Below, piece by piece: positions 1 to 7,277 of a stretch of 64,000 nucleotides of DNA. How positions within the stretch are numbered: position 1 is the stretch's first letter; every line of letters starts with the position of its first letter. A program made the position numbers and the translations under genes. The stretch lies in the NCBI GenBank assembly GCA_947624255.1, contig CANQJO010000002.1, positions 1 through 64,000 on the forward strand, read 5' to 3'. This DNA comes from an uncultured Ruminococcus sp. Lineage in GTDB: Bacteria > Bacillota > Clostridia > Oscillospirales > Ruminococcaceae. The notes under the pieces were generated by a model. The model saw only the letters and a list, made by a program, of their open reading frames with translations. It was not told the origin of the DNA and did no database searches.

Positions 1-102
1 TTTTCCATTTCAAGAAATGAAAGCGTTTGTTTTAATTTCCGCAGTCGGTCTATCTGCAAATCGTTCGATGTTATTTTCTGACATTAGACCCGTTCTAAAA
101 CC

Positions 103-929
103 TCAAAGTGCATGCTGAAAATTATAAATAGAGCAAATAAGAGAAGCCCTGAGAGCAAATCTTCTGCGTTTATTTCTATAACGATAGGAAAGAATTTTAA
201 AGCGTTTGATATAGCGATTAATGTGTTCTATAAAAATTCTATGTTTTGCAAGAGACGAATTAAAGGAACGTTCCACATCTGTCAACTTATGATTTTTTGT
301 AGCTTTTATTGGAATAAGACTATTAAAATGAACATCAAAAATGCCGGTATATCCCTTATCTGCGATGATAAGAGTTCCTTCCGGCACAAGAATTCTGCTG
401 TTCTTAAAAAGCTTAAAATCATGTGTTTTTCCGCTTGAAACCGATATTCTTAGAATATCCTGAGTCTTTTCATCAGCGACGATCTGAATTTTTAATGTAT
501 GTTTCTTTTTCTTTCCGGAATAATACTTCTTTTGTTTTTTTGGGGACGTTCAATTTCGCATTCTGTTGCATCTACCGCAATTACCTCTATGGATGTATCT
601 TCTAACATCTTCTTTCTTGAGGGCAGATGAAATGCCTTATCTTTTATCAGTGTCTCTTCTGCCCATTTTATGGCATAATAAACAGTGCTTTTATTCGTTC
701 CGTAATCAAAGGCTATGTTATCCATTGTACGATATTCACGATAATATTGCAGCATGATTACAAGCTTGTCCAAAACACTCAATATAGATGGTCTGCCTCC
801 ATTTTTATGCTTATTTGTATACTCTTTTTCCAAAATTTCCGGCATTTTATCAAATGTTGCTTTGGTTACTCCAAAATATTTCTGATAATCTTTTTCTTTC
901 AACTCTTTTATTCTTTTTTCGTTGTCCAT
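103..929 (-). CDS. IS5-family transposase, two frames joined by -1 frameshift
   Basis: Cut-and-paste DDE transposase of the insertion sequence. The first frame (929 down to 492) starts at an ATG preceded by AGGTG, giving MDNEKRIKEL; it carries the helix-turn-helix part (GGRPSILSVLDKLVIMLQYY) and the first catalytic Asp (AVDATECE). It ends just after QKNKRS. The -1 frame continues without a stop through QIVADEKTQDILR, the second catalytic Asp in IIADKGYTG and the C-terminal part ending IYNFQHAL. The junction is an A7 run followed by C, so the full product of about 275 residues needs ribosomal slippage. A sequencing error in the A run is the alternative. The ORF-track start at 977 lies in the terminal repeat and is less likely. 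Confidence 0.8.
534..540 (-). promoter_or_regulatory. -1 frameshift slippery heptamer A AAA AAC
   Basis: Read in the zero frame of the first transposase frame the sequence is CAA AAA AAC, that is, the canonical X XXY YYZ slippery heptamer A AAA AAC. A shift of -1 here enters the frame encoding the rest of the transposase. I saw no clear pseudoknot downstream. Confidence 0.6.
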
Positions 930-994
930 TTTTTCATCACCTGATTCTATTTTACCACTTTTTTTCGCTCTTTTCAAGGTTTTAGAACAGGTTT

Positions 995-1804
995 AATGTT
1001 CCGGCAGGTTACGGTATCCGTGTGACACCGCATAAATATCTTGCAGAAACAAGAATAGAACAGCTTTGTTGTTATCATTCCGTTGATATTAACCGTGGTG
1101 AACTCAGCCTCGGAACGCTTGGCGGTGGGAATCAGTTCATAGAAATTGACAAAGATGATGATGAAAATCTCTACCTTGTCATTCATACAGGAAGCCGTCA
1201 TATAGGCTTGCAGACAGCGAAGTATTATCAAGATGCAGCATTCAAGGCATTAGGAACGCAGGACGAGATCCCCTATGAACTTGCCTACTGCGAGGGAGAA
1301 CTTCTTAAACAGTATCTTCATGATATGGAAATCATGCAGGGATATGCTGATCTGAACCGTCAGGCAATTGCAGATACTATCATCAAAGGCTGCAAGCTAA
1401 AGGTGGATTCACAGTTTACAACCATTCACAATTACATTGACCTGAAACACAAAATACTCCGCAAGGGTGCTGTTTCGGCACAGCTTGATGAAACACTGCT
1501 TATCCCGATCAATATGCGTGACGGAGCACTCATCTGCCGTGGGCTTGGAAATCCTGACCGGAATTACTCTGCACCGCATGGTTCAGGTCGTGTAATGAGC
1601 AGAAGTGAAGTCAAGGATCATGTCACAGTGAAAACCTATAAGGAAACAATGAAAGGTATCTTCTCTACTACTGTCAACGCAGGAACTTTGGACGAATGTC
1701 CTATGGCATATAAAGGTATTGATGAGATCATTGCCAATATCACACCGACTGCGGAGATCATCACCAAAATCAAACCGATATATAACTTCAAAGCTGACAA
1801 ATAA
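995..1804 (+). pseudogene. rtcB: RtcB-type RNA ligase, 5' truncated by the insertion sequence
   Basis: C-terminal two thirds of an RtcB family 3'-phosphate RNA ligase (Mn/GTP dependent, used in RNA repair or tRNA ligation). The reading frame is open from the edge of the insertion sequence (NVPAGYGIRVTPHKYL); the ORF-track start at 1022 is an internal GTG. Family motifs visible are GTLGGGNQFIE, VIHTGSRHIG, TTIHNYIDL and APHGSGR. These carry the His metal and guanylation positions, but the usual GNHF motif reads GNQF here, so one expected metal ligand is Gln. The N-terminal part with the metal-binding Cys region is absent downstream of the insertion, and I could not recognise it in the 86 nt to its left. 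Probably inactive unless a start inside this fragment is used. Confidence 0.75.
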
Positions 1805-1805
1805 G

Positions 1806-1851
1806 AAACAGCAGGGAATCTCCGTCAAGCACGGATTCCCTGCTGTTTTTT
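1806..1851 (+). terminator. Rho-independent terminator after rtcB
   Basis: Hairpin AAACAGCAGGGAATC / GATTCCCTGCTGTTT with a roughly 13-nt loop, followed by a T run, directly after the rtcB stop codon. The near-perfect 15-bp arms would also act for transcription arriving from the tmRNA side. Confidence 0.85.
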
Positions 1852-1924
1852 ACTTCTGACTGATATTCCGGATAGTCAGTACGAACCCATATTTGATGTA
1901 TATGGTGTTCGTATAAGATTGCAT

Positions 1925-2294
1925 TGGTGGAGGCGAGGAGAATTGAACTCCTGTCCGAAAATCCATTCATGCAACTTTCTACGAGCGTATTTTACCTACA
2001 GAGATTCCCCAACTCAGCAGCCGGTAAACGGGCGGCAATGTCAGGTAGTCCGAATACAGACTCAGGGTACGGACACCCCCTGAGAGCGTTCACCGCAAAT
2101 CGATGCCCGGACGGCAGGTGCGGTAGACTGCCGTGGACGGAAGCAGACTTAGGCTGCTACCAGTTCTCTGTTGTGAGAAACCGTGATATTATTTCTTGCG
2201 TTTATATTTAAACGTGGCACGAGTTTAAGGAGATCGAGCCATACTCCGCTCGCTTATCACACTTCAGTATCCCCGTCGAAACCTTTACGCCCCC
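1925..2294 (-). ncRNA. ssrA: tmRNA (ssrA)
   Basis: Transfer-messenger RNA, which frees ribosomes stalled on broken mRNAs and tags the product for proteolysis. The 5' end GGGGGCGTAAAGGTTTCGACGG and the 3' end GGACAGGAGTTCAATTCTCC...CCTCCACCA form the tRNA-Ala-like domain; the 7-bp acceptor GGGGGCG/CGCCUCC pairs with one G-U. The tag frame ends ...NRELVAA followed by TAA; upstream it reads NINARNNITVSH, and the exact resume codon is not certain. Pseudoknot-like GC-rich segments fill the middle. About 370 nt, normal for a one-piece tmRNA. Short ORFs called across this region are artefacts. Confidence 0.95.
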
Positions 2295-2329
2295 GAGGAA
2301 TAAAGCTCCAAAAGGAGCTCCATAACAGC

Positions 2330-2358
2330 ATTATACAATATAATCAAGCGGAAGTCAA
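2330..2358 (-). promoter_or_regulatory. Promoter of ssrA
   Basis: TTGACT, 17 nt, TATAAT on the reverse strand, ending about 36 nt before the mature tmRNA 5' end. Between them lies a GGAGCTCC TTTT GGAGCT palindrome that would be part of the precursor leader. Confidence 0.85.
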
Positions 2359-2390
2359 TAGATATTTTGATGAAAAAACGAAAAAAAGAG

Positions 2391-4037
2391 TTATTTTTTG
2401 CCGGGAGGATTTACAGGCAGCTCCACGGTAAATACAGAGCCTTTGCCGGCGGTGCTTTCAACTCTCAGCTCTCCGTTATGATACATTACAGCGTGTTTGA
2501 CGATAGAGAGTCCCAGACCTGTGCCCTTGATCTTACGTGATCGGCTTTTATCCACACGATAGAAGCGCTCAAAGATGCGGTCGATGTGCTGCTGAGGAAT
2601 GCCTATCCCCGTATCGCTCACGGTGATGACCGCTTTAGTCGGGATATGTGAGATCTTCACCTGAAAGAATCCGTTTTCACGATTATATTTTATCGCATTA
2701 TCACACAGATTATACAATATCTCGCTGAGGATAGTCCTGTTTCCGTTGATGACGGTATGTTCGCCGATAAGCAGTGCTGAAACATTTTTTTCCGAGGAGG
2801 TGTGTTCAAGGCGGGCAATAGTCTCGCTTGCAAGCTCGTACAGATCGACAGGCTCATTTTCCTTGGGAACGGAGTTCTCATCGAGCTTTGAGAGTGCAAC
2901 TATGTCATTGACAAGGTCAATAAGTCTTTCGGTCTCGGTGCGGATATTTTCGCCGAATGATATGGTATCATCCGGCTTGACGATGCCGTTGGCGAGCATA
3001 TCGGCAATACCGTATATCGTAGTCAGGGGAGTTTTAAGCTCATGCGAGACATTCGAGGTAAATTCACGTCTCATCGTTTCAAGCTGCTGTCTTTCGGTAA
3101 CATCAATGATGAATACCACAATGCCGTTGACCGTATCGGTACTGTTGGCAGGGCTTGCAAGTATCTGACACTCACCGTAGGAGGTATGGAGTATACACTC
3201 AGAGCTGCGCCCTCCTGCGGCATTCTGTATACAGCGGCGGAACGCATCTGAATGGTTCATAGAAAAAATACTCTGTCCCTCGCTGTTTTTTTCGGCATCA
3301 AGAAGCCTGACCGCACCGGAGTTGCAGGCGAGGACATTCAGCTTAGGATCAGCGATCATAAGCCCCTCGCTCATATTTTCGGTTATAAGGCTGAATTGTA
3401 TGCGGCTCTGTCTCAGTTCCTCCATCTGACGGCTGATACGCCTGTTCTGGAGCTTTAATTTTTTAAGCAGGGGAGAAAGCTCACTTAGATCCTTATTTTT
3501 GTTCGGAGCATCAGGCTCAATGGCATTTATTCTTTTAATTATCTTATGTGAAGTCATAAACGACACTGCTGCAGATACGGGAATAACGACAAGGAAAAAA
3601 ACAAGCAGAGCCGTAATAACAGCAGTGAGCGGCATATCAGCGGGAGTGGCGATTTTTCCGGCAATGATAACATCACCGTTCTCCGATCTGACAGAGCAGA
3701 TGATTTTTCTTTTTGCAAATGAGAGCCTTTCGTTCGCAGAATACTCATCGCTTTTAAGTGCTGCCTGAGCAAACCTGCTCAGTCCCTCATCATTGGAGAA
3801 AAGGACATCTCCGTCAGGCGACAGCCACATCACATCAATATCTTGAAATGCGGCATTTTCCGCATAGCTGCTCCCTGAGAGCATTATCCCCTCAGAAATG
3901 AGTCTCAGTTCGGAGCGAAGCTCATTTTCTGCTTTTTCGGGCAGGTATATTTCCGCAAGAATAAAGGCAGTAAAGAAAGCGCAGACAGCGGTTATCAGCG
4001 AGACGATCACAGAACAGAGAATATATTTTTTAGTCAT
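2391..4037 (-). CDS. PhoR-like membrane sensor histidine kinase
   Basis: Sensor kinase that autophosphorylates on His and passes phosphate to the adjacent response regulator. It has an N-terminal membrane helix (about 4-30), an extracytoplasmic segment (30-135), a second helix (about 137-162), a PAS-like segment (213-313), HisKA with the phospho-acceptor in NVSHELKTPLTT (His near 332) and HATPase_c with N box NLCDNAIKYN, G1 DTGIGIP and G2 GTGLGLS. The start MTKKYIL overlaps the end of the regulator gene by 8 nt; the upstream 12 codons in the ORF track are inside that gene. At about 548 residues it resembles PhoR/WalK-type kinases. The signal is unknown; phosphate sensing is a guess from architecture, and no phosphate genes are nearby. 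Confidence 0.88.
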   Translation of the reverse strand: MTKKYILCSVIVSLITAVCAFFTAFILAEIYLPEKAENELRSELRLISEGIMLSGSSYAENAAFQDIDVMWLSPDGDVLFSNDEGLSRFAQAALKSDEYSANERLSFAKRKIICSVRSENGDVIIAGKIATPADMPLTAVITALLVFFLVVIPVSAAVSFMTSHKIIKRINAIEPDAPNKNKDLSELSPLLKKLKLQNRRISRQMEELRQSRIQFSLITENMSEGLMIADPKLNVLACNSGAVRLLDAEKNSEGQSIFSMNHSDAFRRCIQNAAGGRSSECILHTSYGECQILASPANSTDTVNGIVVFIIDVTERQQLETMRREFTSNVSHELKTPLTTIYGIADMLANGIVKPDDTISFGENIRTETERLIDLVNDIVALSKLDENSVPKENEPVDLYELASETIARLEHTSSEKNVSALLIGEHTVINGNRTILSEILYNLCDNAIKYNRENGFFQVKISHIPTKAVITVSDTGIGIPQQHIDRIFERFYRVDKSRSRKIKGTGLGLSIVKHAVMYHNGELRVESTAGKGSVFTVELPVNPPGKK

Positions 4038-4713
4038 TTTTATCAGCCTCGCTGATCTTGTAGCCTGCGCCACGGACGGTGTTTATCAGATCACCGCATA
4101 TCCCGAGTTTAGAGCGCAGTGTACGTATATGAACATCAACAGTGCGGCTTTCACCGGAGAAATCGTATCCCCATATCTCCCTCAGAAGAACATCACGTGA
4201 GAAGACCCTGTTTTTATTTTTCATCATAAAAAGCAGCAGTTCATACTCTTTTTTTGTCAGGATAACTTTATTTCCGGCAGCGATGACCTCGTGGCGTGCG
4301 GGATAGATAACAAGCTCCCTTTCCGACAGCACCTCGTCCGATGAGTTATCTGCTGTCCGCCGCAGGAGTGCCTTTATCCGTGAAATAAGCTCCATAGTAC
4401 CGAACGGTTTGGTGATGTAATCATCAGCACCGTTGTCAAGACCGTTCACCTTGTCAAATTCGGTATCCTTGGCGGTCAGCATTATCACCGGGAGCCTGCG
4501 TGTGACGGGATCGCTGCGTATACTTTTCAGCACCGATAATCCGTCCTCCTCGGGCAGCATTATATCGAGCAGAATAAGCTCCGGCAGCTTATGTGACATA
4601 GCCGTTCTGAACTCTGAGGGAGTTTCAAATCCCTCTGCGTCAAGTCCGGAGTTATTCAGCGCATAAATGACGAAACTGCGTATTCCGGCATCGTCCTCAA
4701 GCAGATAGATCAT
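4030..4713 (-). CDS. OmpR/PhoB-family response regulator
   Basis: Two-domain transcription regulator partnered with the downstream kinase. The receiver domain (1-115) has the acidic pair LLEDD, phospho-Asp in ELILLDIMLPEEDG (Asp50), the Thr in IMLTAKD and Lys in ITKPFG. The C-terminal winged helix (about 130-223) has KKEYELLLFMMKNKNRVFSRDVLLREIWGYDF and the recognition helix SRTVDVHIRTLRSKLG. It starts one nucleotide after the tyrS stop, so the three genes tyrS, regulator and kinase are very likely co-transcribed. Target genes cannot be read from the window. Confidence 0.92.
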   Translation of the reverse strand: MIYLLEDDAGIRSFVIYALNNSGLDAEGFETPSEFRTAMSHKLPELILLDIMLPEEDGLSVLKSIRSDPVTRRLPVIMLTAKDTEFDKVNGLDNGADDYITKPFGTMELISRIKALLRRTADNSSDEVLSERELVIYPARHEVIAAGNKVILTKKEYELLLFMMKNKNRVFSRDVLLREIWGYDFSGESRTVDVHIRTLRSKLGICGDLINTVRGAGYKISEADKND

Positions 4714-4714
4714 A

Positions 4715-5935
4715 TCAGTCTTTCACAATGATCTTGCGGAAAGCCTTTTTGCCCTTGCGGATAATGACTTCACCGCTGAGTGAAATTCTTGCTTTCGGGT
4801 CGGAGATCTTTTCATCGTTGACGGTAATTCCTCCCTGCTGAACGAGACGGCGTGCCTCAGAGACAGAGGGAGCAAGCTCAGCCTTGACGAGAATGTTGAG
4901 AAGTCCCATAGAGCCGTCTTCAAGCTCTGCGGAGGAAATTACGGCGGTAGGCATATTCTCACTGTTTCCGCCGCCGCCGAACAGAGCCTTTGAGGCTTCA
5001 AGAGCCTTGTCAGCCTCTTCTTTTCCGTGAACGAGCGTGGTAAGCTCATATGCAAGAAGCTCCTTTGCCTTGTTGAACTGTGAGCCCTCCATATCTTTCT
5101 CCATTTCCTCGATATCCTCCACGGGAACGAAAGTAAGCATTTTCAGACATTTGATAACATCAGCATCTGCAACGTTCCTCCAGTACTGGAAGAACTCATA
5201 CGGGGGAGTTTTTTCGGGATCAAGCCATACCGCACCCTTTTCGGTCTTGCCCATTTTCTTTCCCTCGGAATTGAGGAGCAGGGTAATGGTCATGGCATAA
5301 GCGTCCTTACCGAGCTTGCGCCGTATAAGCTCAGTACCGCCGAGCATATTCGCCCACTGATCGTCGCCGCCGAACTGCATATTACAGTCATATTTCCGGA
5401 AAAGCTCAAGGAAGTCGTAGCTCTGCATTATCATGTAATTGAATTCAAGGAATGTCAGACCACGCTCCATTCTTTGTTTGTAGCACTCATGTGAAAGCAT
5501 TCTGTTCACGCTGAAATGAGCACCGACCTCTCTGAGGATATCAATGTAGTTGAGTTTCATGAGCCAGTCGGCATTATTCACAATGATCGCCTTATTATCG
5601 GAGAAATCTATAAAGCGGCTCATCTGCTTTTTGAAACATTCAACATTATGCTGAATTGTTTCGGGAGTCATCATTTTGCGCATATCGGTCTTGCCGGAGG
5701 GATCGCCTATCATAGCCGTACCGCCGCCGATAAGGACGATAGGCTTGTTTCCTGCCGTTTGCAGACGCTTCATAAGGCAGAGCGCCATAAAATGTCCGAC
5801 ATGGAGGCTGTCAGCGGTGGGATCAAATCCGATATAGAAAGTAGCTTTTCCGGCGTTGACAAGCTCCTCTATTTCCTTTTCATCGGTGAGCTGAGCGAGC
5901 AGCCCCCGTCTTTTAAGTTCTTCAAAAGTAGTCAT
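4715..5935 (-). CDS. tyrS: Tyrosyl-tRNA synthetase
   Basis: Class I aminoacyl-tRNA synthetase charging tRNA-Tyr. The Rossmann domain has [14 protein letters not shown] (HIGH motif at 45-48), the Tyr-binding stretch [31 protein letters not shown] and KMGKT as KMSKS variant at 227-231. An S4 RNA-binding domain (about 340-403) closes the protein ([17 protein letters not shown]). Length 406 is standard for the bacterial TyrS. RBS AAAGGAG precedes ATG by 7 nt. The leader to the upstream gene is only about 47 nt and holds no T-box, which many Firmicute tyrS genes have, so regulation must be different. Confidence 0.96.
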   Translation of the reverse strand: MTTFEELKRRGLLAQLTDEKEIEELVNAGKATFYIGFDPTADSLHVGHFMALCLMKRLQTAGNKPIVLIGGGTAMIGDPSGKTDMRKMMTPETIQHNVECFKKQMSRFIDFSDNKAIIVNNADWLMKLNYIDILREVGAHFSVNRMLSHECYKQRMERGLTFLEFNYMIMQSYDFLELFRKYDCNMQFGGDDQWANMLGGTELIRRKLGKDAYAMTITLLLNSEGKKMGKTEKGAVWLDPEKTPPYEFFQYWRNVADADVIKCLKMLTFVPVEDIEEMEKDMEGSQFNKAKELLAYELTTLVHGKEEADKALEASKALFGGGGNSENMPTAVISSAELEDGSMGLLNILVKAELAPSVSEARRLVQQGGITVNDEKISDPKARISLSGEVIIRKGKKAFRKIIVKD

Positions 5936-5982
5936 TTTTTTACTCCTTTATATTTTATTGATTTTATGCTTATCATTATCTC

Positions 5983-6912
5983 CTATGTAAATATTTCATT
6001 CGTGAAAGTTTCATCGTATTGAGCAGGGGTGCTGCTATGCTCAATGATTTTTTTCAGCTCGGTGATGATCATTTCCGCCTGAAATTCATTAAGCTCTGCG
6101 GAGATCTTGAAACTGCTCCCTTCATGATCGGCAGAGATGTCGATATAATGGCGGTATTCCTCGTTTGCATAGAGATCATTCTGATAATTTTTTTGCCTGA
6201 CAACTCTTTTCACCGCTCCGGTAAGGTCTTCATACGGAATGGCAGCAACTTTTTTGTCGGTATGGATAAAAACGTGATAAGCTCCGAGGTTTACGCCGTT
6301 TTCCTTGTAGGAGGCTTTTTTACCTTTCATGTATGACTCCTCATATTCATCGAGACGCTCCGCAGACCGCCGTAACCATTTCCTCACAGGATATCCCGTA
6401 TAATCCCTCAGAGGGAGATAAAACAGCACGCCAAAGAGAGGTATTCCAAAAACAGGCAGCCATAGCCATGCATCGGGGATAGGCTCATTATCAAGGGCAT
6501 ACCCGATCGGAGCGGCGATAGTCAGAACGAGCAGAAAACCGCAAAGGAACATCATACCGAGGCTTTTGCGCTGATGGTAATCCTTGAGCATATCGTACTT
6601 CATTCCCCGTGAGTCGGGAGCTTCAAGAGGGTGCTCCAGTGCAAATTGCAGATATTCCTCACGCCACTCAGCGGAGGAAAAGCGGCTGCCGTCGATGATC
6701 TTCGGCTTGAGAGTTTCGGCTTTGCTGTCGGCTTTTTTCTCCTTACAATAGGAGAATATCGCATATACTATAAGGGCGGGAGGCACGATAAAGGCTGCAA
6801 TTTTATACCCCGGACCATCTCCCATGAGGAAATACAGCACGAAAAAAGCTAAGATCGAGCCAACGATATATATGGCAAGATTTTGCTTCGGTGACGGTTG
6901 ATTTCTGTTCAT
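5983..6912 (-). CDS. Membrane protein of unknown function, about 309 aa
   Basis: Not recognised as a named family. The likely start is ATG at 6912 (MNRNQPSPKQ) with GGAGG 8 nt upstream; the longer ORF in the track runs back through tRNA-Thr and is not credible. Two hydrophobic segments near the N-terminus (LAIYIVGSILAFFVLYFLMG and AAFIVPPALIVYAIFSYC) and two in the middle (MMFLCGFLLVLTIAAPIGYAL and LWLPVFGIPLFGVLFYLPL) suggest four membrane helices. The C-terminal half, with KASYKENGVNLGAYHVFIHTDKKVAAIPYEDLTG, looks like a soluble beta-rich domain similar in style to PH-like or YcxB-like cytoplasmic domains; that is inference. A good promoter lies 41 nt upstream. Confidence 0.75.
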   Translation of the reverse strand: MNRNQPSPKQNLAIYIVGSILAFFVLYFLMGDGPGYKIAAFIVPPALIVYAIFSYCKEKKADSKAETLKPKIIDGSRFSSAEWREEYLQFALEHPLEAPDSRGMKYDMLKDYHQRKSLGMMFLCGFLLVLTIAAPIGYALDNEPIPDAWLWLPVFGIPLFGVLFYLPLRDYTGYPVRKWLRRSAERLDEYEESYMKGKKASYKENGVNLGAYHVFIHTDKKVAAIPYEDLTGAVKRVVRQKNYQNDLYANEEYRHYIDISADHEGSSFKISAELNEFQAEMIITELKKIIEHSSTPAQYDETFTNEIFT

Positions 6913-6952
6913 ATCCGATTCCTCCGATCGTTCCATGCAGTCATACAATTTA

Positions 6953-6981
6953 ATGATACAATATATCAGGAGAAATGTCAA
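6953..6981 (-). promoter_or_regulatory. Promoter of the membrane protein gene
   Basis: TTGACA, 17 nt, TATCAT on the reverse strand, upstream of the gene starting at 6912. It is divergent from the tRNA-Thr promoter. Confidence 0.75.
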
Positions 6982-7021
6982 GCCGACGATATAATTAAAA
7001 AAATAATTTTTTTCAAAACTC

Positions 7022-7050
7022 TTGACAGATATAATTTTGTGCTGTATAAT
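7022..7050 (+). promoter_or_regulatory. Promoter of tRNA-Thr
   Basis: TTGACA, 17 nt, TATAAT, ending 13 nt before the tRNA. A near-consensus promoter as usual for stable RNA genes. Confidence 0.88.
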
Positions 7051-7063
7051 TAAATCGTTGACT

Positions 7064-7139
7064 GCTGATGTGGCACAGTCGGTAGCGCAACGCCTTGGTA
7101 AGGCGTAGGTCGTCGGTTCAAGTCCGATCATCAGCTCCA
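7064..7139 (+). tRNA. tRNA-Thr (anticodon GGT), CCA encoded
   Basis: Cloverleaf with acceptor GCTGATG/CATCAGC, anticodon stem CGCC with loop TTGGTAA (anticodon GGT), T arm GTCGG-TTCAAGT-CCGAT and encoded CCA, 76 nt. The reverse-strand peptide MIGLEPTTYALPRRC in the ORF track is the usual tRNA artefact. Confidence 0.97.
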
Positions 7140-7149
7140 GTCATATGGT

Positions 7150-7190
7150 AAATAGGCGTTTTCCTGTTATGGGAGAACGCCTATTTATTT
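7150..7190 (+). terminator. Terminator after tRNA-Thr
   Basis: Hairpin AAATAGGCGTT / AACGCCTATTT with a 15-nt loop and following T-rich tail. Confidence 0.8.
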
Positions 7191-7197
7191 GAAAGCA

Positions 7198-7238
7198 AAC
7201 ACCGCACAAGGTCGTTGATCCTTGTGCGGTGCTGTGTT
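7198..7238 (-). terminator. Terminator downstream of carB
   Basis: Stem CACCGCACAAGG / CCTTGTGCGGTG between tRNA-Thr and carB, one of several very similar GCACCGCACA-type terminators in the window. On the reverse strand the stem is followed by TTTGC, a weak U tract. Confidence 0.6.
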
Positions 7239-7277
7239 ACGGATACACAGATCTTATATTAAACGCCGGATAAACGT

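Larger units (their letters stand above)
87..993 (-). mobile_element. IS5-family insertion sequence (IS427-like)
   Basis: Imperfect terminal inverted repeats bound the element: GACCCGTTCTAAAACCT at the left end and the complement of AACCTGTTCTAAAACCT at the right end (15 of 17 match). A TA dinucleotide flanks both ends (85-86 and 994-995), fitting a 2-bp target duplication. The length of about 907 bp, the TA target and a transposase split into two overlapping frames are typical of the IS427 subgroup of IS5. It contains one transposase read on the reverse strand. The right side abuts the C-terminal part of rtcB. Family placement rests on these features and transposase style, not on a database match. 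Confidence 0.85.

Noticed and set aside
1-86. Short reverse-strand peptide MSENNIERFADRPTAEIKTNAFIS
   Set aside because: Only 24 codons at the window edge, no ribosome binding site visible, no family recognised.
1924-2431. ORFs across the tmRNA region (1924-2211, 2183-2431)
   Set aside because: They are translations of the complement of tmRNA and its promoter.
5936-5982. T-box riboswitch before tyrS
   Set aside because: The gap is too short and holds no T-box or antiterminator sequence.
6913-7131. N-terminal extension MIGLEPTTYALPRRC of the membrane protein
   Set aside because: This is the antisense of tRNA-Thr; a good ribosome binding site and promoter support the shorter start at 6912.
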